Assembly (NCBI GenBank): GCA_030691435.1
Contig: JAUYEK010000186.1
Location: 1-7,894, forward strand
From: Sulfuricella sp.
GTDB taxonomy: Bacteria; Pseudomonadota; Gammaproteobacteria; Burkholderiales; Sulfuricellaceae
Length of the DNA stretch: 7,894 bases
Direction of reading: 5' to 3'
Below the pieces are notes generated by a model. The model was given only the letters and a program-made list of their open reading frames with translations. It was not told where the DNA came from and did not search any database. Shown here one piece after another: positions 1-5,957 of this stretch. Position numbers and translations under genes: made by a program. The first letter of the stretch is position 1. The number at the start of each line of letters is the position of its first letter.

Positions 1-28
1 GTTGCTCTATCCACTGAGCTACTGGGGC
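1..28 (-). tRNA. tRNA, 5' part only (probably tRNA-Arg), runs off the left edge
   Basis: Read on the minus strand from 28, the sequence gives a 7-nt acceptor strand (GCCCCAG), T8-A9, a D arm GCTC/GAGC closed around AGTGGATA, then the first two bases of the anticodon stem. This is the normal tRNA 5' layout. The anticodon, T arm and 3' end lie outside the window, so the amino acid cannot be read. The combination of this acceptor stem with the D loop GTGGATA resembles bacterial tRNA-Arg, which is recall, not proof. Confidence 0.88.
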
Positions 29-37
29 GAGGTCGCC

Positions 38-66
38 ATTTTACGCTAAAATTCATGGATGGATAA
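38..66 (-). promoter_or_regulatory. Candidate promoter of the tRNA gene
   Basis: On the minus strand a TAAAAT -10 box (43 to 38) is followed by a GC-rich discriminator (GGCGACC) and the tRNA 5' end at 28. A weak -35 candidate, TTATCC (66 to 61), sits 17 nt upstream. A GC-rich discriminator is typical of stringently controlled stable-RNA promoters. The predicted start leaves a leader of only a few nucleotides, so either the leader is very short or the real promoter lies elsewhere. Confidence 0.35.
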
Positions 67-93
67 AATCGATTGCGGCAGCCGATTCATGCC

Positions 94-155
94 GAACGAA
101 CACGGCGAGAAGCGCCGCCCTGAATTATGAATATCGCTTCTCGCCGTGTTCGTTC
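94..155. repeat. Perfect 21-bp inverted repeat (long hairpin) upstream of the tRNA
   Basis: Positions 94-114 (starting GAACGAACACGG) are the exact reverse complement of 135-155, separated by a 20-nt loop that is AT-rich at its right side. No T tract follows either arm, so an intrinsic terminator is not clearly indicated. It lies between the divergent tRNA and the alkC-like gene. It could be a REP/REPIN-type element, a protein-binding palindrome or the stem of an RNA. Its arms do not match the GTAGGAGCG repeats elsewhere in the window. Confidence 0.85.
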
Positions 156-198
156 CCTCTCTCCTACCTCTCCCCCAGAGGGACGCCCTCTCCTCAAT

Positions 199-220
199 CC
201 TCTCCCGCAAGCGGGAGAGG
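199..220. repeat. 10-bp inverted repeat CCTCTCCCGC-aa-GCGGGAGAGG
   Basis: A perfect palindromic stem with a 2-nt centre sits at the end of a pyrimidine-rich run (about 155-208) containing several CCTCTC/CTCTCC units. CTCTCCC/GGGAGAG hairpins of this style occur as dispersed intergenic repeats in many proteobacteria, and similar hairpins lie inside both mobile elements here (1309-1329 and 5736-5756). The gap 29-253 holds only this, the larger inverted repeat and the putative tRNA promoter; I see no gene in it. Confidence 0.7.
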
Positions 221-274
221 ACGCAAACGTGAAAGGCGCTTGTTCTGACTTGAGTGATGAGGTGTCGCTTCGCG

Positions 275-1084
275 ATGTTCATGATTAAGCGTAAAGGCTA
301 TGTCCGGTTGTGCGATATCCCGCCCGACCTGACCGCTCTTCTCAATCGCGGTGAAATGGAAACCGCGACCCTGACCGAGCAGACGGCGATGGATTTTGCC
401 GTGTTGCTCGGCACGTTGGAGGGTTGGTCGGGAAATGCGGCAGGACTGGCTCGGGAGGCTGCGCATCAGGGTTTTTCCGGGCATGGCCTGGTAAAGCGCA
501 TGGAGCTGGCCGGGAGGATGGCGGGCAGGCACGGTGCTTTTGACGATATGGAGGCATTGCAGCAGCTCATCGCTCATCCATCCGATACGGTGCGGGGGTT
601 TGCCTGTTTTGCCATTGCCTTGCATCCGGGGTTGGGTTTCGCCGATAAATTCATGGAGATGAGACCGCTTGCCGCGGATCGTCATTTCGGCGTGCGCGAA
701 TGGGCCTGGCTGGCGTTGCGTCCGGTTGTCGTGACCGCGCCGTTTGAGGCGATTGCCCGGTTGCATGGATGGGTATCCGAGCCGGACGCCAATTTGCGCC
801 GATTTGCCGTTGAGATTACGCGGCCACGCGGGGTGTGGGCGAAACATATCGCCCCGCTGCAGGCAGAGCCCTGGCATGGCCTGCCATTGCTTGAGCCGTG
901 CTGCCGTGACGAAAGTCGTTATGTACAGGATTCTGTTGCGAACTGGCTGAACGATGCCGCCAGGAGCCGACCGGAATGGGTCAGGGAAGTGTGCCGGGAC
1001 TGGCTCCGGACCTACCCGGACAACAGCGCCTGCGGCTATATTGTGAAGCGGGCACAGAGAAATCTGAGCAGGGAAGAAGGGTAG
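275..1084 (+). CDS. DNA alkylation repair protein, AlkC/AlkD-like HEAT-repeat glycosylase
   Basis: Predicted cytosolic DNA glycosylase that would remove N3- and N7-alkylated bases and start base-excision repair. The protein is alpha-helical throughout, as expected of the HEAT-like AlkC/AlkD fold. Family-like blocks are HFGVREWAW (about residues 137-145), RPRGVW (about 183), then PLLEP and SRYVQDSVANWLND (about 204-227). The last two closely match my memory of AlkC-type proteins (COG4335) rather than classical AlkD. No signal peptide or membrane segment is seen.

The start is uncertain. In-frame GTG 254, ATG 257, ATG 275 and ATG 281 are all possible. I chose 275 because GAGG lies 12 nt upstream and because homologues, as I remember them, have about a dozen residues before the IPP block. 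The gene stands alone; no other repair gene adjoins it. Function is inferred from family resemblance. Confidence 0.85.
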   Translation: MFMIKRKGYVRLCDIPPDLTALLNRGEMETATLTEQTAMDFAVLLGTLEGWSGNAAGLAREAAHQGFSGHGLVKRMELAGRMAGRHGAFDDMEALQQLIAHPSDTVRGFACFAIALHPGLGFADKFMEMRPLAADRHFGVREWAWLALRPVVVTAPFEAIARLHGWVSEPDANLRRFAVEITRPRGVWAKHIAPLQAEPWHGLPLLEPCCRDESRYVQDSVANWLNDAARSRPEWVREVCRDWLRTYPDNSACGYIVKRAQRNLSREEG

Positions 1085-1130
1085 CCCGATAAGGCAGGGT
1101 TAGAACAGGAGCTTTACTCCCTGTGATAAA

Positions 1131-1389
1131 CCCGGATTATCCATTGGAATATTCGTGCCTGTAGGAGCGCCGCCCTCGGCGCGAATGCGGTCGCAAATCG
1201 CGGCCAACTCCCATCCCCATCCTTCCCCTTGTCTCGCCATGGTCGCCGCGAAGCGGCGGGAACCTGGCGGGGACACTCCTTGCGGGTGAAGGGGAAGGGA
1301 CGATCGCCCTCTCTCCCTTTGGGAGAGAGTTGGAGAGAGGGTTGGCGGCGCTCCTGCAGCGGTGCTTTGGCTCTAATAGATAATCTGGG
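1131..1389 (-). mobile_element. MITE-like non-coding element, copy A (259 bp)
   Basis: The left end CCCGGATTATCCATTGGAA (1131-1149) and the reverse complement of the right end, CCCAGATTATCTATTAGAG (1389-1371), match at 15 of 19 positions, giving imperfect terminal inverted repeats. The element is flanked by the 5-bp direct repeat ATAAA (1126-1130 and 1390-1394), a likely target-site duplication.

Inside are a 24-bp REP-like unit beginning GTAGGAGCG (1161-1184), a hairpin CTCTCTCCC-ttt-GGGAGAGAG (1309-1329), and a 57-bp block (about 1232-1288) absent from copy B. It is the inverted equivalent of 5676-5877; strand is assigned relative to that copy. It has no convincing coding content, so any movement would need a transposase supplied in trans. 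It fills most of the gap 1085-1437. Before it, at about 1104-1125, is a weak imperfect stem ACAGGAG/CTCCCTGT without a T run. Confidence 0.8.
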
Positions 1390-1396
1390 ATAAAAT
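1368..1396 (+). promoter_or_regulatory. Candidate sigma70 promoter of the dksA-like gene, straddling the element edge
   Basis: TTGGCT (1368-1373) and TAAAAT (1391-1396) are separated by 17 nt; they match the -35 and -10 consensus at 4/6 and 5/6 positions. The -35 box is inside the right terminal repeat region of copy A, whereas the -10 box overlaps the direct repeat just outside it. Transcription would start near 1403, leaving a leader of about 35 nt ending in the AGGAG ribosome site. This is sequence resemblance only. Confidence 0.5.
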
Positions 1397-1437
1397 GACC
1401 ATTTTGTTCCGCCGGATTTTTACGAGGAGTCTGAATA

Positions 1438-1833
1438 ATGGCCGCTTTTACTGCTGACGAAGCTGCGCAGCTCAAGCAGAGCCTGGAGAAGCGCCGCCAG
1501 CTACTGCTTGAAGAAATCCGTGACGAGCTGGCTCGTTCGGGTGAGCAGCATTATGCTGATCTGGCTGGGCGCGTTACCGATCTGGGAGATGAGTCGGTGG
1601 CGGACATGCTGGCCGACCTGGACGCTGCGATGGTCGACCGGCAAGTCATCGAGGTGCGTGCTATCGAGGCGACGCTCAAGCGTCTCGCATCAGGGGATTA
1701 CGGTACCTGTGTTGACTGCGGAGCGGATATTCCGCTTGAGCGGCTACGGGCTTACCCGACCGCTACGCGCTGCATTTCATGCCAGTCCATTCATGAGCTC
1801 ACCTATGCTCATGAAGGACGTCCCACCCTGTAA
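1438..1833 (+). CDS. DksA/TraR family C4 zinc-finger transcription regulator (short form)
   Basis: A 131-residue protein of the DksA/TraR family, which enters the RNA polymerase secondary channel and modulates initiation, often together with ppGpp. Residues 5-80 form a charged alpha-helical hairpin. An acidic tip DLGDESVAD (about 48-56) corresponds to the coiled-coil tip where E. coli DksA carries its key Asp residues. A C4 zinc finger follows with Cys91, Cys94, Cys112 and Cys115 (C-x2-C-x17-C-x2-C), and all four cysteines are present.

At 131 aa it is shorter than E. coli DksA (151) and longer than TraR (73). It resembles the short secondary DksA-like proteins common in betaproteobacteria, so I do not call it dksA itself. 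The ATG is supported by AGGAG (1425-1429) 8 nt upstream. The GGDEF-EAL gene starts 14 nt after its stop, suggesting cotranscription. Confidence 0.9.
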   Translation: MAAFTADEAAQLKQSLEKRRQLLLEEIRDELARSGEQHYADLAGRVTDLGDESVADMLADLDAAMVDRQVIEVRAIEATLKRLASGDYGTCVDCGADIPLERLRAYPTATRCISCQSIHELTYAHEGRPTL

Positions 1834-1847
1834 GGTCAGGTGACAGG

Positions 1848-3467
1848 TTGGAATTGATCAAATCGACTGCAGTGCGCCTGGCTGAAAAGGCCAAATCCGG
1901 AAAGTTATGGGTTTTCGTCGTGCTGCCGGTTCTGGTCGCCGTGCTTTTGACGGAATCCGTCATGGTGTTCACCGGCAACGGATCGGCCGATTATTTTTGG
2001 GTCAGCCTGATCACGGCTGTTGTCGCCACAATGGCCATGGTTCCCTTCCTCAATCATCTGGCCAGCGCTTTGCGGGAAACCGAAAAGGAGTTGTCGGAAA
2101 GATCCCTCCAGATAGTCAGTATTCTCGGCCATCATAAAGAGGCGGAACAGAACCTGGTCCAGATGGCCAACTTCGACGTGCTGACGGGACTGCCGAACCG
2201 CTCCCTGTTCCTCGACCGCCTTGGGCATGCGATCAGCCGGTCTGCCCGCAACCACCTGATGGTCGCGGTATTGCTGCTCGATATAGACAATTTCAAGGCG
2301 ATTAACGATACCCTTGGGCACACCCATGGCGACCTGCTGCTACAGGATATCGCGGATCGCCTTCGCCGCTGCGTACTGGAGGATGACACCTTGGCGCGGA
2401 TTGGCGGTGACGAATTTGCCATTGTTCTGGAAGGGGTGTCGGAGATTGAGGAAATCGCGATAATCGCACAGAAAATCGTGGATATTTTTTCCCTGCCCTT
2501 TGCGCCCTCCGGCCAGGAAATTTATGTCACGCCCAGCATGGGAATCACCATCTACCCCATGGACGGCCACGACAGCGATAGCCTGCTCAAGAATGCCGAT
2601 GCCGCGATGTACAGCGCCAAGGAATACGGACGTAACCATTTCCGTTTTTACACCACGGACATGAATGCGCTCGCGATTGAGCGCTTTGCCATGGAAGGCG
2701 CGTTGCGGCGAGCCGTGGAGCGAGAAGAGTTTACCCTCCACTACCAGCCCCAGGTGGACATAAAAAGCGGGCGAGTGGTCGGCGTGGAAGCGCTGTTGCG
2801 CTGGAACCATCCCGAGCGGGGCCTGGTTCCGCCGAACGAGTTTATCCCGTTGCTGGAAGAGAATAACCTGATCATTCCCGTCGGCGAGTGGGTGCTGCGC
2901 ACCGCCTGCGCCCAGTGCCGGGCCTGGTTGGATGCCGGACTGCCCCCCCTGCGGATGGCGGTGAATTTATCCGCTCGCCAGTTCCGCCAGGACAACCTGG
3001 TGGAAATGATCGACAGCATTTTGCGGGAAACGGGGATCAGCGCCAAGCTGCTGGAGCTTGAGCTGACTGAGGGTTTGTTGATGGAAAACACCAGCGAGAC
3101 CAGCACGATACTGGGACAACTCAAGAGTCGCGGCGTGCTGGTGGCCATCGAAGTCTTCGGCACCGGCTATGCCTCGCTGAGCTAGCTGAAGCGCTTTCCG
3201 AACGACCGCCTCAAGATCGACCGCTCTTTCGTGCGGGACATCATTACCGATTCGAACGATGCGGCAATCGCCATGGCCGTCATCAGCCTGGGGCGCAGCC
3301 TGGGCCTGAGCGTGATCGCCGAAGGCGTGGAAACCGCGGATCAGCTTGAATTCCTGGGTGTGCAGAAATGCGACGAATACCAGGGGTATCATTTCAGCCG
3401 CCCGGTTCCGCCCGAAGAAATCGTTCGCCTGTTCAAGCCTGAAAAAACCGTGAGGGGTGAGGGGTGA
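1848..3467 (+). pseudogene. Membrane GGDEF-EAL protein, interrupted by an in-frame TAG in the EAL domain
   Basis: A cyclic-di-GMP turnover protein. Two hydrophobic segments (about residues 19-42 and 48-70) with a short loop are followed by a helical linker (about 72-105), then a diguanylate cyclase domain with an intact GGDEF motif (186-190). The inhibitory RxxD site is absent (LEDD instead).

The phosphodiesterase domain begins near residue 285 with EALLRW (314 on) and retains NLSARQF and ELTE. Its metal-binding DDFGTG motif reads EVFGTG (435-440), and codon 446 is TAG (3183-3185) where the family has Tyr (SYLKRFP). The same frame continues for 93 codons with LKIDRSF, AEGVET and YQGY conserved, ending at TGA 3465-3467.

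The start is a TTG (1848), with AGGTGA 4 nt before it; TTG 1854 is an alternative with better spacing. The 445-residue product could still be an active cyclase. A sequencing error at the TAG cannot be excluded. Confidence 0.85.
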
Positions 3468-3471
3468 GGGG
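3451..3471 (+). repeat. Tandem heptamer TGAGGGG x3 at the gene end
   Basis: Three exact consecutive copies of TGAGGGG (3451-3457, 3458-3464, 3465-3471). The last copy provides the TGA stop of the GGDEF-EAL reading frame. Because 7 is not a multiple of 3, a change in copy number would alter the last residues and move the stop. Confidence 0.8.
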
Positions 3472-3539
3472 AAAAGTCAAAGTCGGCGCTGCCGCTGGGT
3501 TCACTCCTTAAATTCCATTTCCACACCAAAGCTGAATTT

Positions 3540-3598
3540 GTAGGAGCGACCTCCCGGTCGCGACCCACCGAATATCGCGACCAGGAGGTCGCTCCTAC
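3540..3598. repeat. REPIN-like inverted pair of GTAGGAGCG units
   Basis: GTAGGAGCG...GCGA (24 bp, 3540-3563) and its inverted partner (3575-3598) match at 23 of 24 positions and are separated by an 11-nt loop (CCCACCGAATA). Two head-to-head REP units are the known REPIN arrangement, mobilised in trans by RAYT-type transposases. The same 24-bp layout, with the same 9-base head and GCGA tail, occurs inside the two MITE-like copies. The rest of the 3468-3728 gap shows no gene. Confidence 0.8.
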
Positions 3599-3663
3599 GG
3601 GGGCTTAGTTTCACTATTGAATGAGCCATTGAATTATGTGGTGTCCGCTGCGGTGATGAAGAA

Positions 3664-3694
3664 TTCTCCTTGTTCGATCTGCACAGTGTAAAAT
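3664..3694 (+). promoter_or_regulatory. Weak candidate promoter region for uup
   Basis: GTGTAAAAT (TAAAAT at 3689-3694) is the best -10 candidate before uup and resembles the -10 boxes proposed for the tRNA and dksA-like genes. A poor -35 candidate, TTCTCC (3664-3669), lies 19 nt upstream. A second TAAAAT (3706-3711) could give an almost leaderless transcript. I cannot decide between them. Confidence 0.3.
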
Positions 3695-3728
3695 CCGCCT
3701 TTCGTTAAAATCTCCCCGCTATTCAATT

Positions 3729-5630
3729 ATGCCCGTCATCACCCTGGAAAAACTTTCCCTCGCCTATGGCCACCATCCCTTGCTGGATCAGGCGGATTTG
3801 CAGCTCGACCTCGGCGAGCGGGTGGGCCTGATCGGTCGCAACGGCGGTGGCAAGTCCAGCTTGCTGAAAATCATCGCCGGCGTGGCTCACGCCGACGACG
3901 GCAAAGTATGGCGCGCGCCCGGGCTGAATCTGGCCTATGTACCCCAGGAGCCGCAGCTCGATCCCGATCACACCGTTTTCGAGGCGGTGGCGGAGGGACT
4001 GGTGGGTTTGAGCCAGCTGCTGATCGACTACCATGCCGTCTCCCATGCCTTGGGGGAAGAGGGCGCGGATACCGATGCGCTGCTGGAGCGCATGCAGGTG
4101 TTGCAGACCGAACTCGAGGCACGCGATGGCTGGCGCCAGCAGAGCCGTATCGACGCGGTGATGACCCGCCTGGCGCTGCCTGAAGATGCGCTGGTTTCAT
4201 CGCTGTCCGGCGGCTGGAAGAAGCGCGTTGCGCTGGCCCGGGCGCTGGTCGCCGAGCCGGATGTGCTGGTGCTGGACGAGCCCACCAACCACCTCGACCT
4301 GGCCGCCATCGAGTGGCTGGAAGAGCTGCTCAAATCCTTTGCCGGCGGCGTGCTGTTCGTCACCCACGACCGGCGCTTTCTCGACAACGTCGCTACCCGC
4401 ATCATCGAACTGGATCGCGGGCAGCTGGCGAGCTTTCCCGGCAATTTCTCCACCTTCCAGCGCAGAAAACAGGAGATGCTCGAAGCTGAAGAGGTTCTGA
4501 ACGCAAAATTCGACAAGGTCCTGGCCCAGGAAGAGGTGTGGATACGCCAGGGCATCAAGGCCCGGCGTACCCGCAACGAAGGCCGGGTACGGCAGCTGGA
4601 GCAGCTGCGCCGCGAACATACCGCGCGCATCAATCAGACCGGAAAGGCCCGACTGGCGCTCGACGCAGGCGACCGCTCCGGCAAGCTGGTGGCGGAGCTG
4701 GAGCACGTCACCAAATCTTTCGGCGACAAGATCATCATCCGCGATTTCTCCACGCGCATCATGCGCGGCGACCGCATCGGCCTGATCGGGCCGAACGGTG
4801 CCGGGAAAACCACCCTGCTCAAGCTCATCCTGGGCGAGCTGCAGCCCGATTCCGGCACGGTGAAGAGCGGCACCAAGCTCGCCGTAGCCTATTTCGACCA
4901 GATGCGCGAGCAGCTCAACGAGGAAGCGACGCTGATCGACACCATCAGCCAGGGTAACGACTTCGTCGAAATCGGCGAGGTGAAGAAACACGTCATCAGC
5001 TATCTCGGCGATTTCCTCTTTCCGCCGCAACGGGCTCGCGCCAAGGTTTCTTCACTCAGCGGCGGCGAGCGCAACCGCCTGTTGCTGGCGCGCCTGTTCA
5101 CCCGCCCCGCCAACGTGCTGGTGCTGGACGAACCGACCAACGATCTCGACATCGAAACCCTGGAGCTGCTCGAAGAGCTGCTGCTGGAATATTCCGGCAC
5201 CCTGTTCCTGGTCAGCCACGACCGGACCTTCCTCGACAACGTGGTGACCTCGACCATCGCCTTCGAAGGCGATGGCCGGCTGGCCGAGTATGCCGGCGGC
5301 TACGAGGACTGGCTGCGCTACCGTCCCCGCCCGGAAACGGAAGCGGAGAAGAAGGCGGCGGTTGCCGCCAAACCGAAGCCACAGGAAAAGGCGGCGGCAA
5401 AAATCAAGCTGTCCTTCAAGGAAAACCGCGAACTGGAAACCTTGCCGGGACAGATCGAGGCACTGGAGCAGGAGCAGTCCATGCTCGGCGCAAAGCTGGC
5501 GGACGGCGAGCTCTATCGCGACTATCCCGAGGAGGCAAAGCGTCTGCAGGCGCGCACCGCCGAGATCGAGGAAGCGCTGCTGGCCGCTCTGGCGCGCTGG
5601 GAAGCGCTGGAAGCGAAACAGAAACAATAG
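3729..5630 (+). CDS. uup: ABC-F family ATPase Uup
   Basis: A soluble tandem-ATPase ABC-F protein of 633 aa (E. coli Uup is about 635). ABC-F proteins act on ribosomes; Uup is also linked to DNA-branch processing and to suppression of transposon precise excision.

ABC1 has Walker A GRNGGGKSS (about 36-44), signature LSGGW (159), Walker B VLVLDEPTNHLD (179-190) and a switch His in THDR (213). The linker between ABC domains (about 240-310) is helical and contains VWIRQGIKARRTRNEGRV, characteristic of Uup. ABC2 has GPNGAGKTT (354-362), LSGGE (443), VLVLDEPTNDLD (463-474) and SHDR (496). A Lys/Ala-rich tether (about 535-560) leads to a C-terminal coiled coil (about 561-633), the Uup DNA-binding arm. 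All catalytic motifs are intact.

No purine-rich ribosome site precedes the ATG. The gene appears to be transcribed alone. Confidence 0.95.
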   Translation: MPVITLEKLSLAYGHHPLLDQADLQLDLGERVGLIGRNGGGKSSLLKIIAGVAHADDGKVWRAPGLNLAYVPQEPQLDPDHTVFEAVAEGLVGLSQLLIDYHAVSHALGEEGADTDALLERMQVLQTELEARDGWRQQSRIDAVMTRLALPEDALVSSLSGGWKKRVALARALVAEPDVLVLDEPTNHLDLAAIEWLEELLKSFAGGVLFVTHDRRFLDNVATRIIELDRGQLASFPGNFSTFQRRKQEMLEAEEVLNAKFDKVLAQEEVWIRQGIKARRTRNEGRVRQLEQLRREHTARINQTGKARLALDAGDRSGKLVAELEHVTKSFGDKIIIRDFSTRIMRGDRIGLIGPNGAGKTTLLKLILGELQPDSGTVKSGTKLAVAYFDQMREQLNEEATLIDTISQGNDFVEIGEVKKHVISYLGDFLFPPQRARAKVSSLSGGERNRLLLARLFTRPANVLVLDEPTNDLDIETLELLEELLLEYSGTLFLVSHDRTFLDNVVTSTIAFEGDGRLAEYAGGYEDWLRYRPRPETEAEKKAAVAAKPKPQEKAAAKIKLSFKENRELETLPGQIEALEQEQSMLGAKLADGELYRDYPEEAKRLQARTAEIEEALLAALARWEALEAKQKQ

Positions 5631-5675
5631 ACGACCGATGCGGCAACAGGTTTGCGAGCTTTGCATTGGCTTGAA

Positions 5676-5877
5676 CCCAGATAATCCATTAGAGCCAAAA
5701 CACCGCTGTGGGAGCGGCGCCAACCCTCTCTCCAACTCTCCCCCAAAGGGGGAGAGGGCGATCGTCCCTTCCCCTTCAAGGGGAAGGATGGGGATGGGAG
5801 TTGGCCGCGATTTGCGACCGCATTCGCGCCGAGGGCGGCGCTCCTACAGGCACGAACATTCCAATGGATAATCCGGG
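5676..5877 (+). mobile_element. MITE-like non-coding element, copy B (202 bp)
   Basis: The terminal inverted repeats are CCCAGATAATCCATTAGAG (5676-5694) and, reversed, CCCGGATTATCCATTGGAA (5877-5859). The similarity extends inward to about 45 bp through CTGTRGGAGCGSCGCC. TTGAA occurs as a 5-bp direct repeat on both sides (5671-5675 and 5878-5882).

Internal structure: hairpin CTCTCCCCC-aaa-GGGGGAGAG (5736-5756), a 10-bp palindrome centred at 5777, and a 24-bp REP-like unit on the minus strand (5824-5847). It is the reverse-orientation equivalent of 1131-1389 without its 57-bp block. It follows the uup stop by 45 nt and its hairpins might serve as a transcription barrier, but there is no T run. 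It has no credible coding content. Confidence 0.82.
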
Positions 5878-5939
5878 TTGAATTGATATTGCGCATTGTC
5901 AGCAGCGGGTAAATATTGTTACATAGCGAAGATCGTTTT

Positions 5940-5957
5940 ATGCGTGTTCACTTGTGA
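5940..5957 (+). other. Mini-ORF (MRVHL) overlapping the nosD start; possible displaced true start
   Basis: ATG 5940, with GAAG 7 nt upstream, opens a five-codon frame whose TGA (5955-5957) overlaps the GTG (5954) of nosD as GTGA. It could be a coupling leader. The alternative is that it is the original nosD start, split off by duplication of the TG in TTGTGACC. Removing one TG joins MRVHL directly to TQIFLFLFLL, giving a signal peptide with a basic n-region. Confidence 0.35.

Noticed and set aside
199..220. Intrinsic terminator
   Set aside because: The stem is GC-rich but has a 2-nt centre, no T tract on either side, and no gene ends just before it.
194..877. 227-residue minus-strand frame opposite the alkC-like gene
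   Set aside because: It is the antisense shadow of a gene whose plus-strand protein has clear family blocks.
1137..1475. 112-residue minus-strand reading frame across copy A
   Set aside because: It lies almost entirely in the non-coding repeat, has hairpin-derived low-complexity protein sequence and no family resemblance; its last residues are just the translated terminal repeat.
3183..3185. TAG read as pyrrolysine or programmed readthrough
   Set aside because: The family has an ordinary Tyr here that is not catalytic, no pyl genes or readthrough signals are visible, and neighbouring metal ligands are also lost, so mutation or error is simpler.
3231..3467. Separate 78-residue gene after the TAG
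   Set aside because: It is the in-frame remainder of the EAL domain; it has no ribosome site and lacks most of the fold.
3540..3598. Terminator for the GGDEF-EAL gene
   Set aside because: The stem matches the REP unit layout seen elsewhere in the window and has no T run; a secondary effect on transcription is possible but not shown.
5272..5871. 199-residue plus-strand frame overlapping the uup end and copy B
   Set aside because: It is a frame-shifted shadow of uup rich in Arg/Pro that runs into the repeat; no start signal and no recognisable domain.
1131..5877. CRISPR array or phage attachment sites
   Set aside because: Repeats are few, long, inverted and irregularly spaced, with no regular spacers, cas genes or integrase.
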